From assembly GCF_016919445.1 (NCBI RefSeq), contig NZ_CP070356.1:5211502-5275501 (forward strand): DNA of 64,000 bases, written 5' to 3'. The position numbers and the translations under genes are program-made. The notes below the pieces were generated by a model. The model was given only the letters and a program-made list of their open reading frames with translations, made no database searches and was not told the origin of the DNA. Positions 1-9,067 of the stretch are shown piece by piece. Position 1 is the first letter of the stretch. Every line of letters begins with the position of its first letter. Source of the stretch: Pseudomonas sp. PDNC002. GTDB taxonomy: Bacteria > Pseudomonadota > Gammaproteobacteria > Pseudomonadales > Pseudomonadaceae.

Positions 1-1
1 C

Positions 2-526
2 CTGCCGGTGACCTACCTGACCAGCTTCTACCTGCCCGCCAGCCAGGAGCGCCAACTGATCGAACTGGCCCGCGCCTACCCCACCGTCACCCTGCTCCCC
101 GTAGACGCATTGCTCGCACAGCTGCGCAGCATCCTCGACCAGGTGACACTGGCCGTGGAATACGTGCTGGTATTTGTCCTCGCCGCGGGCTTCGTGGTGC
201 TGTTCGCCGGCCTCCAGGCGACCCTCGACGAACGCCTGCGCCAGGGAGCCCTGCTGCGCGCACTCGGCGCAGAACGTCGGTTGCTGATGCGTACGCGGCG
301 TAGCGAGTTCGCTTTGCTTGGCGCCGTCAGCGGCCTGCTGGCGGCGCTGGGCTGCGAGCTGATCAGCTACCTGCTCTATCGGCTGGTCTTCGACCTGCCG
401 TGGAGCCCGCACCCCTGGTTGCTGGTACTGCCGGCGCTCGGCGCAATCCTGGTCGGTGGCGCGGGACTACTGGGAACGCGGCGCGCGCTGAACGTCAGCC
501 CGCTGCGCCTGCTGCGCGAGGGCTGA
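2..526 (+). CDS. ABC transporter permease, C-terminal part (FtsX/YbbP-like)
   Basis: The reading frame is open from the window edge, so only the last ~174 residues are visible. Three hydrophobic segments (roughly residues 50-72, 100-122 and 135-158 of the visible part) and the short charged loop after the first (about RLRQGALLRALGAERR) are typical of the C-terminal FtsX domain of MacB/FtsX/YbbP-type permeases. It probably works with an ATPase encoded upstream, perhaps in lipoprotein or substrate release from the inner membrane. The family call is from the hydrophobicity pattern and the ending SPLRLLREG; the exact substrate cannot be told. greB follows 41 nt downstream on the same strand. Confidence 0.8.
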   Translation: MPVTYLTSFYLPASQERQLIELARAYPTVTLLPVDALLAQLRSILDQVTLAVEYVLVFVLAAGFVVLFAGLQATLDERLRQGALLRALGAERRLLMRTRRSEFALLGAVSGLLAALGCELISYLLYRLVFDLPWSPHPWLLVLPALGAILVGGAGLLGTRRALNVSPLRLLREG

Positions 527-567
527 TCGGGTAGACTGCGCCGATCACTCTCGTTGCACTGGACGCC

Positions 568-1065
568 ATGAGCCGCTATCGCCCGCCCCGCCCCGCCGGA
601 ACGCCCCTGATCACCCCCGAAGGCGAAGCCCGCCTGCGCGCCGAACTACACGAGCTGTGGAACGTGCGCCGCCCGCAGGTGACCCAGTCGGTCAGCGAGG
701 CTGCCGCGCAGGGTGATCGATCCGAGAATGCCGAATACACCTACGGCAAGAAGATGCTGCGGGAAATCGACAGCCGCGTGCGCTTCCTGCGCAAGCGCCT
801 GGAGAACTGCAAGGTGGTCAGCGAGCGCCCGGCCAATCCGAACAAGGTCTACTTCGGCGCCTGGGTCACCCTGGAAGACGAGGACGGTGAGCAGGCCCGC
901 TACCGCATCGTCGGCCCGGACGAACTGGACCTGCGCAACAACCACATCAGCATCGACTCGCCGCTGGCCCGCGCCCTGGTGGGCAAGGAACTGGACGCCG
1001 AGGTCATGGTGCGCAGCCCGTCCGGCGAGAAATTGTGGTTCGTGGTGGAAATCGAGTATCCCTGA
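568..1065 (+). CDS. greB: Transcription elongation factor GreB
   Basis: 165 residues, the usual GreB length. It rescues backtracked RNA polymerase by entering the secondary channel and stimulating transcript cleavage. The N-terminal coiled coil (about residues 15-85) carries the loop [12 protein letters not shown] with the acidic Asp/Glu pair that coordinates the catalytic magnesium. The C-terminal FKBP-like domain begins near residue 90 and includes the IVGPDE segment typical of Gre factors. GreB rather than GreA is suggested by the longer N-terminus and the basic coil ([13 protein letters not shown]). The ATG start has only a weak ribosome site (TGGAC). Confidence 0.96.
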   Translation: MSRYRPPRPAGTPLITPEGEARLRAELHELWNVRRPQVTQSVSEAAAQGDRSENAEYTYGKKMLREIDSRVRFLRKRLENCKVVSERPANPNKVYFGAWVTLEDEDGEQARYRIVGPDELDLRNNHISIDSPLARALVGKELDAEVMVRSPSGEKLWFVVEIEYP

Positions 1066-1109
1066 GCAACCGCAGTGCACGCGCTGAATCGCGCGGGCTC
1101 AACCTCGGT

Positions 1110-1182
1110 CGCGGATAAGATCCGCTCCTACAAGGTTCATTACGGCAGGCGCGCTTTTCGTAGGAGCGGACCTTGTCCGCGA
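1110..1182. repeat. Pair of inverted REP elements (GTAGGAGCGGA type)
   Basis: Two short palindromes in opposite orientation: 1110-1131 reads as the reverse complement of GTAGGAGCGGATCTTATCCG plus CG, and 1160-1182 reads GTAGGAGCGGACCTTGTCCG plus CGA. Each can fold as GCGGA...TCCGC. The same family recurs at 27036-27130, 36956-36977 and 43990-44057. These are typical pseudomonad extragenic palindromes, probably spread by a RAYT-type transposase encoded elsewhere. Confidence 0.85.
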
Positions 1183-1220
1183 AGGGCGCCCACAGGGCGC
1201 CATCACAGGGAAACGGACAG

Positions 1221-1541
1221 TCAGAGCGGTTGCGGACGGCGGGTGATCAGCCCCTGCCGGGCCACGCGGATGAGTTCGTGAACAGCCGATTCCAGCTGCT
1301 CCGCCACCGGCGCCTGGACCACCGCGAAGTCGAAGCTGTCGGACGGAAAACGCGAGAGGTCGGCGAAGGTTTCCGCAAACTGGATCAGGAAGGTGCGCGA
1401 ACCGTTCCAGCGCTTGGGCCAGCCATCGAGGTAACGGACGAGGGTGGGCTGGTGATTGCCGCCCAGGAGAATTTTCGGATTGCGGCGTACCAGGCCCGTG
1501 GTGATCGGGGCCAGGCGTACATGCGGGTTGGGACAGGTCAT
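1221..1541 (-). CDS. Small protein of unknown function with a methyltransferase-like segment
   Basis: 106 residues from the ATG at 1541, chosen because a GGCGGAGA ribosome site precedes it; a longer frame upstream has none. The second half (DLSRFPSDSFDFAVVQAP, then ELIRVARQGLI) resembles the post-motif-II stretch of class I SAM-dependent methyltransferases, but the glycine-rich SAM-binding motif I is absent and the protein is less than half the usual length. It may be a degenerate or repurposed methyltransferase fragment; no function can be assigned. It sits alone on the minus strand between greB and thpR. Confidence 0.6.
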   Translation of the reverse strand: MTCPNPHVRLAPITTGLVRRNPKILLGGNHQPTLVRYLDGWPKRWNGSRTFLIQFAETFADLSRFPSDSFDFAVVQAPVAEQLESAVHELIRVARQGLITRRPQPL

Positions 1542-1722
1542 GGTGTCACGTCTCCGCCTCAGGGGTCCTGCTGGACGCGGCGAGAGGCACACCGAACCAG
1601 CGCTTTAGCGGTATTTCGATGTCAGCCATCGCTGCATCCGCGCCCCGCAAGTTGCTACTTAAATCGGCGCTGTGCGGCATCCTAGAGAAGCCCCGGCAAA
1701 GCTGTCAAGGAGACGTCAGTCG

Positions 1723-2241
1723 ATGACCACACCCCCCCTGCGGCTATTCTTCGCCCTACCCTGCCCGGCGGAACTGGCGGCCCGGATCTGTGCCTGGCGC
1801 GATAGCCTGGACCTCGACGGCCAGCCCGTCGCCCAGGCCAACCTGCACATGACGCTGGCTTTCCTCGGCTCGGTGCCGCGCGGGCGCAAGGCGGAGTTGC
1901 GCGCCATCGGCGAGCGTCTGCCGCGCCAGGGTTTCCAGTTGACGCTGGATCATCTCGCACGCTGGAGCAACGGCATCCTGCACCTGGCCCCGAGCGAAGT
2001 ACCGGCGACCCTGCACGAGCTGGTACAGGCTCTGCGCGAGGAACTGAAAGCGGGCGGCTTCGAGGTCGAGCATCGCCCGTTTCATCCGCACATCACCCTC
2101 GCGCGCCACGCCCGGCATGCGCCGCCGGCGACGACATCGTTCCAGCTGCCGGCCCAGGCGGTGACGCTGTACAGCTCGGAGAACAGCCCCACCGGCGTGC
2201 GCTACCGCGCCATCGGCGAGTGGCCGCTAGAGAGCCTCTGA
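1723..2241 (+). CDS. thpR: RNA 2',3'-cyclic phosphodiesterase (LigT/ThpR family)
   Basis: 172 residues, a two-histidine (2H) phosphoesterase. The family opens 2',3'-cyclic phosphates and can reversibly join tRNA half molecules through 2'-5' linkages in vitro. Both catalytic HxTx motifs are present: HMTL near residue 43 and HITL near residue 125. The ATG at 1723 is preceded by AAGGAG at good spacing; upstream in-frame codons lack a ribosome site. Its 3' end overlaps the convergent LysR gene by 15 bp. Cellular role in pseudomonads is not established. Confidence 0.92.
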   Translation: MTTPPLRLFFALPCPAELAARICAWRDSLDLDGQPVAQANLHMTLAFLGSVPRGRKAELRAIGERLPRQGFQLTLDHLARWSNGILHLAPSEVPATLHELVQALREELKAGGFEVEHRPFHPHITLARHARHAPPATTSFQLPAQAVTLYSSENSPTGVRYRAIGEWPLESL

Positions 2242-3144
2242 GCGCACCGCCCAGGCCTGGGCGTAATCGAGAAAACGGCGCAGACCCGCGGTGGGGTACT
2301 TGTCGATATGCAGCGCCTGGAAGAAGGTGCGCCGCAGCGGCCCCAGGGGATTATCCAGGCGCACCAGCTCGCCGCGCCCCAGCTCCGCCTGGACCACCCG
2401 CTGCGACAGGCAGCCGATCCCGAAACCATTGCCAACCAACTGCTTGATCGCTTCCGCGTTGCTCACTTCCAGCGGCGCATTGACGCTGCCCAGGCGCTGC
2501 AGCACCTGCTGCTCGAAAGTCACTCGCGTGCCTGAACCGGCTTCCCGCAGCACCCAGCGCGCCGCCGCAAGGTCCTTCAGCGTGATCCGCTCAGCCCGCG
2601 CCAGGGGATGATCCGGCGCCACCACCAGCAGCAGCTCGTCAGCCATCCAGGGCGTGAGCTGGATCTGCGGATGCTGGATCGGCGCCTCGATGAACGCCAC
2701 GTCCAGGCGGAACTCGGCCAGCGCCTCGATCACCCCGCCGCTGTTGGCGACCTGCAGCTCCAGGCGGCTCTCGGGAAGTTCGCCCAGAAAACCGGACATC
2801 ACCTGCGGCAGCAGATAGCCGCCGATGCTGCGGCTGGCCCCCAGGCTCAGTTGCACCGGCGCCGCCTCGAACAGACTCTCCAGCTCGGCGCTCTGCGCCA
2901 GCAATGCGCTCGCCTTGGGATAGAAGGCGCGGCCGTTGTCGTTCAGCGCCAGCCGTTTGCCGCTGCGGTCGAACAGGCGCGTGCCGAGGGTACGCTCCAG
3001 CTCCTGCAACGCCTGGCTGGCGGCGGACTGCGACAGCGCGATGCGTGCCGCGGCCTGGGTGACGTTGCCCAGCTCGGCAATCGCGGTGAAGGTCGCCAAC
3101 TGGCGAAGGGTGATACGCGGGCCCATATCGATAAAACCGGTCAT
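2227..3144 (-). CDS. LysR-family regulator, likely of the adjacent YeiH transporter
   Basis: 305 residues. N-terminal winged helix-turn-helix at about residues 10-68 (LRQLATFTAIAELGNVTQAA, then SQSAASQALQELE), followed by a periplasmic-binding-protein-like effector domain. It is divergent from the yeiH gene with only 75 bp between starts, the classic arrangement of a LysR protein with its target; the E. coli YeiE/YeiH pair and PAO1 PA5382/PA5383 are arranged in the same way (recalled). The effector is unknown; regulation of the neighbour is an inference from layout. Its last 15 bp are shared with the end of thpR. Confidence 0.9.
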   Translation of the reverse strand: MTGFIDMGPRITLRQLATFTAIAELGNVTQAAARIALSQSAASQALQELERTLGTRLFDRSGKRLALNDNGRAFYPKASALLAQSAELESLFEAAPVQLSLGASRSIGGYLLPQVMSGFLGELPESRLELQVANSGGVIEALAEFRLDVAFIEAPIQHPQIQLTPWMADELLLVVAPDHPLARAERITLKDLAAARWVLREAGSGTRVTFEQQVLQRLGSVNAPLEVSNAEAIKQLVGNGFGIGCLSQRVVQAELGRGELVRLDNPLGPLRRTFFQALHIDKYPTAGLRRFLDYAQAWAVRSEAL

Positions 3145-3219
3145 CCCAATAAGAACAATCCGTTTTTACACTAAGCGGCGCGGCGGCACCATGGCTTCAC
3201 CTTACACAAGGAGTCCCCC

Positions 3220-4248
3220 ATGAACGCCCTTCGCCGCACGCCTTACCTCCTCCCTGGCGCCCTGCTCTGCCTGGCCATCGCCTTCGGCTCCCGCCAGCTG
3301 ATGGAGATTCCCGCGCTGCAGCATCTCGGGCTGGGCAGCCTGACCCTGGCCATCCTCATCGGCCTGCTGGCAGGCAACCTGGGCATGGCACGCTTCGGCA
3401 GTATCCGCCCCGGCGTCGACCTCTCTCGCCAGCAACTGCTGCGCCTGGGCGTGGTGCTCTACGGCCTGCGCCTGACCTTCCAGGACATCGCCGCCCTCGG
3501 CCCGGCTGCCCTGATCATCGATGTGCTGATGGTCGCCAGCACCCTGACCGTCGCCTGGTGGATCGGCGAGCGCTGGCTCAAACTGCCGCGCGAAAGTGCC
3601 TTGCTGATCGGCGCCGGCAGCGCCATCTGCGGCGCTGCGGCGGTGATGGCAAGCAGCCCGGTACTCAAGGCGCGGGCCGAACACACCGCCGTCGCCGTAG
3701 CCACCGTCGTGCTGTTCGGCACCCTGGCGATGCTGCTGCACCCGTTGATCTACGCAGCGCTGCCCAATCTGTTCGGCAGTGAACAGGCCTTCGGCGTGTT
3801 CACCGGTTCGACCATCCATGAAGTGGCCCAGGTGGTCGCCGCCGGCCGCGCCATGGACCCGGCTGCCGCCGACGCCGCACTGATCAGCAAGATGCTGCGC
3901 GTCCTGCTGCTGGCTCCGGCCCTGCTGATCCTCGGCCGCGTCGGCTGCGCCGAAGCCGCCGAACCTGGCCAGCGCCGCAAACTGCACATTCCCGGCTTCG
4001 CCGTGTTCTTCCTGTTGGTGACCGGCCTGCGCTCGCTGGGCTGGGTACCGGAAAGCTGGCTGGCGCCGCTGCAGCAACTGGACGACGTGATGCTCGGCAT
4101 GGCCATGGCCGCACTGGGCCTGGCCACCCGCCTGGGTGACCTGCGCAAGGAAGGGCCGAAGCCGCTGCTGCTGGGCGCCGGGCTGTTCGTCTTCCTGCTG
4201 GTGGGTGGCGGCCTGATCAACGGTGGCGTGCAGTACCTGTTCCACTGA
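3220..4248 (+). CDS. YeiH-family (UPF0324) putative sulfate/organosulfur exporter
   Basis: 342 residues with about ten hydrophobic segments and the family signatures GVVLYGLRLTFQDI, GAGSAICGAAAVMAS and TGSTIHEVAQVVAAG. Members are inner-membrane proteins annotated as putative sulfate exporters and usually paired with a divergent LysR gene, as here. The start has AAGGAG nine bases upstream. Substrate is not proven for any close relative I can name, so the transport role is inferred from family. A strong hairpin terminator lies just after the stop. Confidence 0.9.
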   Translation: MNALRRTPYLLPGALLCLAIAFGSRQLMEIPALQHLGLGSLTLAILIGLLAGNLGMARFGSIRPGVDLSRQQLLRLGVVLYGLRLTFQDIAALGPAALIIDVLMVASTLTVAWWIGERWLKLPRESALLIGAGSAICGAAAVMASSPVLKARAEHTAVAVATVVLFGTLAMLLHPLIYAALPNLFGSEQAFGVFTGSTIHEVAQVVAAGRAMDPAAADAALISKMLRVLLLAPALLILGRVGCAEAAEPGQRRKLHIPGFAVFFLLVTGLRSLGWVPESWLAPLQQLDDVMLGMAMAALGLATRLGDLRKEGPKPLLLGAGLFVFLLVGGGLINGGVQYLFH

Positions 4249-4262
4249 ATCGAAGGGGCAAA

Positions 4263-4301
4263 GAAAAAGGGCGGACACTTTCGGTGTCCGCCCTTTTTTG
4301 T
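4263..4301. terminator. Bidirectional rho-independent terminator
   Basis: A perfect stem of AAAAAGGGCGGACAC with its complement around a short TTTCG-type loop, followed by a T run. It lies between the convergent yeiH and doxX genes, and the A-tract/T-tract on both sides lets it serve both strands. Confidence 0.93.
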
Positions 4302-4311
4302 TTCGGTCAGA

Positions 4312-4746
4312 TCAGCTGGACAGCTTGCGATCCAGGGAGAACGGGCCGGCGCCACTGATCAGCAGCGCAACGCTGATCATGATCAGGGTGAAGGCGTATT
4401 CGAAACCGTTGGCCGTGATGAAGAAGCCGTTGGCCAGGTGCACGCTGAACACCGCGACCAGCATGGCGATGATCAGCGGGATGCTCGCCAGGCGCACCAG
4501 CAGGCCGAGCACCAGAGCCAGGCCGCCGAAGAATTCCGCGCTGCCGGCCAGGGCGGCCATCAGGTAGCCCGGAGTCACGCCGAGGGATTCCAGCCAGCCC
4601 GCCATGCCTTGCAGACCCGGGCCACCGAAGGCGCCGAAGAGTTTCTGCGAGCCGTGAGCCATGAAGGTCAGGCCAGTGGTGATACGCAGGATTGCGATGC
4701 CGGCGCCAGCGTTGGTGGACAGGATGGATTTGATCAGCGAGTTCAT
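4312..4746 (-). CDS. DoxX-family inner-membrane protein
   Basis: 144 residues with four predicted membrane helices. The segment RITTGLTFMAHGSQKLFGAFGG is the DoxX family hallmark. DoxX proteins are small quinone-pool-associated or redox-related membrane proteins of uncertain biochemistry. The ATG at 4746 was chosen because AAGGA lies seven bases upstream; the earlier in-frame ATG at 4770 has no ribosome site. A likely promoter (TTTTGA, 16 bp, TATATT on the minus strand at 4827-4854) is followed by a perfect 14-bp palindrome, suggesting control by a repressor. Confidence 0.9.
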   Translation of the reverse strand: MNSLIKSILSTNAGAGIAILRITTGLTFMAHGSQKLFGAFGGPGLQGMAGWLESLGVTPGYLMAALAGSAEFFGGLALVLGLLVRLASIPLIIAMLVAVFSVHLANGFFITANGFEYAFTLIMISVALLISGAGPFSLDRKLSS

Positions 4747-4803
4747 GGTGCGTCCTTGTTTGATGCTCATACAAGAGAGTGGGGGTTGCGTAGGAAGTGG
4801 GTG

Positions 4804-4854
4804 GCAACCGCGGTTGCTTGACGACCAATATAGACAGTTTTTCCGATATCAAAA
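4804..4854 (-). promoter_or_regulatory. Candidate doxX promoter with downstream palindromic operator
   Basis: On the minus strand a -35-like TTTTGA (4849-4854) and -10-like TATATT (4827-4832) are spaced 16 bp apart. The perfect palindrome GCAACCGCGGTTGC occupies 4804-4817, where the first transcribed bases would be. The region is notably AT-rich compared with its surroundings. The promoter is inferred from pattern only. Confidence 0.5.
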
Positions 4855-4890
4855 GCGCAAAATAGCGCTAATTACTATCGAATAAACCAA

Positions 4891-6315
4891 TCACTTCTTG
4901 ATCGCCGCCACGCTCTCCCGTGGCTCGAGGCCATCACGTTCCCGCTGATATGCAAGATAGTACTTGTTGACGCTGCTGACGTAGTTCACCACGCCCATGC
5001 CCAGTTGCTCGGCCGCCACGCGCTCGACCTGGAAGAACCACTGGTTGGGGTTCAGACCCTGGCGCTTGGCCTCCGCGCGCAGGCTTTGCACCCGCTCGGG
5101 ACCGGCATTGTAGGCAGCAAGAACGAAGGCCATGCGGTCCCGTTCGTTGATGCGCGGACTGGAGAAGAAGCGCTTGCGCAACATGGCCATGTAGCGGCTG
5201 GCTGCCTGCACATTGCTGTCCTTCTGGTGCACGGTATCCACGCCGACGGCGCGGGCCGCCGCCGGGGTGATCTGCATTAGCCCAGTAGCGCCGCCAGCGC
5301 CGCGCGCGCTGGCATTGAGATTGGATTCCTTGAAGCCCACCGCGGCCAGGGCCAACCAATCGACCTTGCTCTGCTCGCCGTAGCGCTGCAGGGTCGGGCG
5401 CACGGCTTCCAGGCGTTTGCGGTCGGGAACCAGCAACGGGTTGCGCACCTGATAGGCGCGCCGATACAGGCGCTGGAACGCGGCATCCTGGTCCGCGGGG
5501 GCGCGGTAATCCTTGAGGAAGCGGTTGACGCTGGCACGCAGCATTGGCGCGTCGCGGCGCACATACCAGGCCATCGGCTCGCTGTTGTCGAGCACGAGGT
5601 GACGGTCGATGCGCAGCTTGGGGAACACCTTGCCCCAGCGTTCGGCGATGGGCTGCTCGACCACCGTGTAATTGAAGATGCCGGCCTGGACCATCTCCAG
5701 CACGTCTTCCACGGCCAGGGAGGAATCGGTCCACTCCAGCACCAGCGGCGCGAGGCGTTTCTGCGCCAGGCGTTCGTTGACCTTGCGCACTGCCTCGCCC
5801 GCGGCGCTGCCGGCCGGCAGCGTGATGGTGCGGCCGGCGAGTTGTTCGAGGCGTACGAACTTGCGGTTGCCCTGCTTGGTCACCAGCACCAACGGCACGT
5901 CGGCCTTCCACGGCAGGCTGGCGCTGACGTTCTGCCCATCGCGGGCCAGCAGGACTTCCCCCGGCGCGACCAGATCGCCCTCGCCACGCTGCAGCGCGCC
6001 GAGCAATTGATCCTTGGCCTTGGGAATGAATTTGACGGTGAGCGGCTTGCGCCCCGGCGCGGTGTCGTTGAGGAACTGCTCGAAGGCGCGGAGACGGCGA
6101 TATTCGACTCCGATGGGTTCGCCCTTGATCTCGCCGGAGCTGTTGCGGCTCTGGTTGACCAGGACCCGGAGGGTACCGCCGGAGCGGATGGACGCAAGGT
6201 CGCGTGCGTCGCTGCTTTCCTGCTCCCAGTTTTCCGGCTGGGCTGTCAGGCGCGCGGCCGCCGGCAGTGGCGTCAAGGCCACGAGGCACAGCAGTAGCAG
6301 CAACAGTCGCGTCAT
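4891..6315 (-). CDS. mltF2: MltF-type membrane-associated lytic transglycosylase
   Basis: 474 residues. A signal peptide (MTRLLLLLLCLVALTPLPAA) leads into a solute-binding (SBP_bac_3-like) domain at about residues 45-270, then a goose-type SLT domain (about 305-460). The catalytic glutamate lies in FKESN, with GATGLMQITP and AYNAGP as SLT motifs. Such enzymes cleave the MurNAc-GlcNAc bond in peptidoglycan to give 1,6-anhydroMurNAc. The order with the chemoreceptor and GGDEF genes downstream resembles PAO1 around PA2865 (MltF2), recalled rather than searched, so the paralogue number is tentative. The start at 6315 has GGAGAG upstream. Confidence 0.88.
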   Translation of the reverse strand: MTRLLLLLLCLVALTPLPAAARLTAQPENWEQESSDARDLASIRSGGTLRVLVNQSRNSSGEIKGEPIGVEYRRLRAFEQFLNDTAPGRKPLTVKFIPKAKDQLLGALQRGEGDLVAPGEVLLARDGQNVSASLPWKADVPLVLVTKQGNRKFVRLEQLAGRTITLPAGSAAGEAVRKVNERLAQKRLAPLVLEWTDSSLAVEDVLEMVQAGIFNYTVVEQPIAERWGKVFPKLRIDRHLVLDNSEPMAWYVRRDAPMLRASVNRFLKDYRAPADQDAAFQRLYRRAYQVRNPLLVPDRKRLEAVRPTLQRYGEQSKVDWLALAAVGFKESNLNASARGAGGATGLMQITPAAARAVGVDTVHQKDSNVQAASRYMAMLRKRFFSSPRINERDRMAFVLAAYNAGPERVQSLRAEAKRQGLNPNQWFFQVERVAAEQLGMGVVNYVSSVNKYYLAYQRERDGLEPRESVAAIKK

Positions 6316-6539
6316 CCAGCTCTCCAGGGGTTCGCACACGGCACCGGCCCGTTCAGAGCGCGGCGTTGACCGCAAGTTCCCGGCCGCCGAGGGCGCGCGA
6401 GGGTCTCACAGCCAGGGCCTGATGCCAACCCGAAATTCCGGTAGCACTTTCAGAAGTGGCTTCAACTATCTGTTTTAGAAGGATTTTCTTGGAAAAACAG
6501 GGTTCTGCTATGCTGCTCGCCCGAACCAAGGGAAGCACC

Positions 6540-7340
6540 ATGCAACTGATCGACATCGGCGTCAACCTCACCCACCCGAGCTTTGCTCCGGAACGTGAAG
6601 CCCTACTCGCCCGCGCTATCGAAGCCGGCGTCGCGCAGATGGTGCTGACCGGCACCAGCCTGGACGACAGCGAACAGGCCCTCGAACTATGCCGGCAACT
6701 GGACGAAGAACAGCGCCTCTACTGCACTGCCGGCGTCCATCCGCACGAGGCCAGTCACTGGGACAGCGGCAGCGCGAAGGTGCTGCGCGGCCTGCTCGCG
6801 GAGGACCGGGTACGCGCGGTGGGCGAATGTGGACTCGACTTCAACCGCGACTTTTCGCCGCGTCCGCTGCAGGAAAAGGCCTTCGAGGAACAACTGGCAC
6901 TGGCGGTCGAACTGCAGCGTCCGGTATTCATTCACGAACGCGACGCAGCCGAGCGCCTGCTGGCCATTCTCAAGGACTTCCGCGACCAGTTGCCCGCCGC
7001 CGTCGTGCACTGTTTTACCGGCGAGCGCCGCACCCTTTATTCCTACCTGGACCTCGACCTGCATATCGGCATCACCGGCTGGATCTGCGATGAACGCCGT
7101 GGCACTCACCTGCAGGAACTGGTCCGGGAGATTCCCGCAGGCCGACTGATGCTGGAAAGCGACGCACCGTACCTGCTCCCCCGCAGCCTGCGGCCCAAGC
7201 CGAAAAGTGGCCGCAACGAGCCGGCCTACCTGCCCGAGGTACTGAGCTGCGTCGCCCTGCACCGTGGCGAGAGCGCCGAGGCAGTCGCCGCCCACACCAC
7301 CCGGTGCGCCCGCCAGTTCTTCGCCCTTCCGGAAATTTGA
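6540..7340 (+). CDS. tatD: TatD-type metal-dependent nuclease
   Basis: 266 residues, TIM-barrel metallohydrolase. It opens with [11 protein letters not shown], the form seen in true TatD, where Asn replaces the second His of the HxH motif found in YcfH-type paralogues (one such paralogue is at 60061-60837). Other metal-site motifs are visible: [24 protein letters not shown] and ESDAPYL. E. coli TatD is a 3'-5' exonuclease of single-stranded DNA and RNA linked to oxidative DNA damage repair. Start ATG at 6540 has AAGGGA upstream; no tatABC genes are nearby. Confidence 0.93.
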   Translation: MQLIDIGVNLTHPSFAPEREALLARAIEAGVAQMVLTGTSLDDSEQALELCRQLDEEQRLYCTAGVHPHEASHWDSGSAKVLRGLLAEDRVRAVGECGLDFNRDFSPRPLQEKAFEEQLALAVELQRPVFIHERDAAERLLAILKDFRDQLPAAVVHCFTGERRTLYSYLDLDLHIGITGWICDERRGTHLQELVREIPAGRLMLESDAPYLLPRSLRPKPKSGRNEPAYLPEVLSCVALHRGESAEAVAAHTTRCARQFFALPEI

Positions 7341-7477
7341 AGCAGCTCTCAAGATCGCGGCCCGGCAGCCGATAAGTCGGGGGCAGAAGGTGGCTTGATC
7401 GGCATCAATGGCCAGCCTTCATCCTTTTCACGACAATAGTGGCGCCTTGACACTATTCGACCGACAAGAAGACTCAT

Positions 7478-8956
7478 ATGGCCGCCTGGATCCGCGATAT
7501 CTCCCTCAAGTACAAATTCTGGGCCGTTAACGCGGTCGCCTTCGTGACGACCCTGCTGCTGGTGCTGTTCGCCATGCACCAGGAGCTTGGTGCACGCAAT
7601 CTGCAGGCACGCCAGGGTGCCGAGGCCCAGGCGCAGTTGCTCAAGAGCTGGCCTGCGGGCACGCCATTGCCGTCCAGCTCCAGCCTCGTCAGTTTTACCG
7701 CCGGCAGCTCACCGCAGATCGTCGGGATCGACGGCTCTGTCCTGTCCCGCGCCAATGGCTGGGTCGACCTGGAAGGTGCGCAGACCCGTGCCGGCTCCCT
7801 GGCGGGCGCGTACGTCCAGGACATCGGCAATGGCCAGCGCGTCGCCGTGCTCGCCCCCGGCGCCGACTTCTGGAACGTCTTCGAGGACCGCGCCGTGCCC
7901 TATGCCGGCGCCGTACTGGTGCTGATGCTGGTCCTGCTGGGCGCGTCGCAATTGCTGATCCGCTTCATCCTCACCCACCTGCTGACCCTGCGCGACGTGA
8001 TGCTGCACGTCGAGAAGAGCGGCGACCTGTCCGCCCGCGTGCCGCTGGACAGCCGTGACGAAGTCGGCCAGATGGCCACCGCCTTCAATGCCATGCAGGC
8101 CGGCTACCAGCGCGTGGTCGGTACTGTCGCCCAGGCCGCCGGACGCCTCGACGAAGGCGCACGCACCCTTGCCAGCAGCATGGGCCAGGTGCGCCAGGGC
8201 ATGCTCGGCCAGCAGAGCGAGACGGACCAGGCCGCCACCGCCATCAACGAGATGTCCACCACTGTCCACCACATCGCCCAGCATGCCGCGGACACCCGCG
8301 ACCAGTCGCAGGAAGCCGATCGCCTGGCGGGCAACGGCCAGCAGGTCGTCGGTCGCGTCGGCCAGTCCATCGCCGGGTTGTCGCAGGGCGTGCAGCAGAC
8401 CGCCGAGATGATTCAGCAGCTGGCCCAGGACAGCCAGAAGATCAGCAGCGTGGTCAGCGTCATCCACGGCATCGCCGAACAGACCAACCTGCTCGCCCTC
8501 AACGCCGCCATCGAGGCCGCCCGCGCTGGCGAGATGGGCCGCGGCTTCGCCGTGGTCGCCGACGAAGTGCGTAACCTCGCCAAACGCGTACAGGACTCCA
8601 CCGACGAGATCACCCAGATGATCAACGCGCTGCAGTCCGGCACCCGCGACGCCGTGGAATTCATGCAGGAGAGTTCGATCAAGGCCGACGGCTGTGTCGA
8701 GGAAGCCCGCGAGGCCGGTGAAGCGCTGGCCGCCATCGCCTCGGCGGTGGCGCTGATGCGCGAGAGCAACACGCAGATCGCCGTGGCCGCCGAGCAGCAG
8801 AGCCAGGTGGCCGAGGAAATGACCCGCTCGGTGGTGGGCATCCGCGACGTCACCGAGCACACCGTGCAACAGACCGTCGACTCGGCCGGCACCAGCCACC
8901 AGCTCGCCGATCTGGCCGGCGAGCTCAGCCGCGCCATTCGCCAACTGCGTCTGTAA
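7478..8956 (+). CDS. Methyl-accepting chemotaxis protein
   Basis: 492 residues. One membrane helix at about 12-34, a small periplasmic sensor region of ~100 residues, a second helix at about 139-162, a HAMP domain, and a long coiled-coil signalling domain. The hairpin tip reads [20 protein letters not shown] then [18 protein letters not shown], the CheA/CheW contact; Met replaces the usual Gln in GEQGRGF. The short ligand-binding region (~100 residues with no recognised fold) leaves the stimulus unknown. Position after tatD resembles PAO1 PA2867 (recalled). Confidence 0.95.
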   Translation: MAAWIRDISLKYKFWAVNAVAFVTTLLLVLFAMHQELGARNLQARQGAEAQAQLLKSWPAGTPLPSSSSLVSFTAGSSPQIVGIDGSVLSRANGWVDLEGAQTRAGSLAGAYVQDIGNGQRVAVLAPGADFWNVFEDRAVPYAGAVLVLMLVLLGASQLLIRFILTHLLTLRDVMLHVEKSGDLSARVPLDSRDEVGQMATAFNAMQAGYQRVVGTVAQAAGRLDEGARTLASSMGQVRQGMLGQQSETDQAATAINEMSTTVHHIAQHAADTRDQSQEADRLAGNGQQVVGRVGQSIAGLSQGVQQTAEMIQQLAQDSQKISSVVSVIHGIAEQTNLLALNAAIEAARAGEMGRGFAVVADEVRNLAKRVQDSTDEITQMINALQSGTRDAVEFMQESSIKADGCVEEAREAGEALAAIASAVALMRESNTQIAVAAEQQSQVAEEMTRSVVGIRDVTEHTVQQTVDSAGTSHQLADLAGELSRAIRQLRL

Positions 8957-9067
8957 GCTCTATCGAGGGCATAGCCTGCGCCCATTGGCGCAGCCTCGTC
9001 CGGGGTGCCTAGACTGCTGATATCATGCCCACTGCCGTTGGTGGGCTTCAGCTTCGGGAGCTTCCCC

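Noticed and set aside
2608..3174. 188-codon plus-strand open frame opposite the LysR gene
   Set aside because: It is His/Gln/Arg-rich, lacks a ribosome site and known motifs, and is the third-position shadow of a clear LysR gene in high-GC DNA.
3202..4278. 358-codon minus-strand open frame opposite yeiH
   Set aside because: Low-complexity Gln/His-rich composition typical of antisense shadow; yeiH on the plus strand has membrane helices and family motifs.
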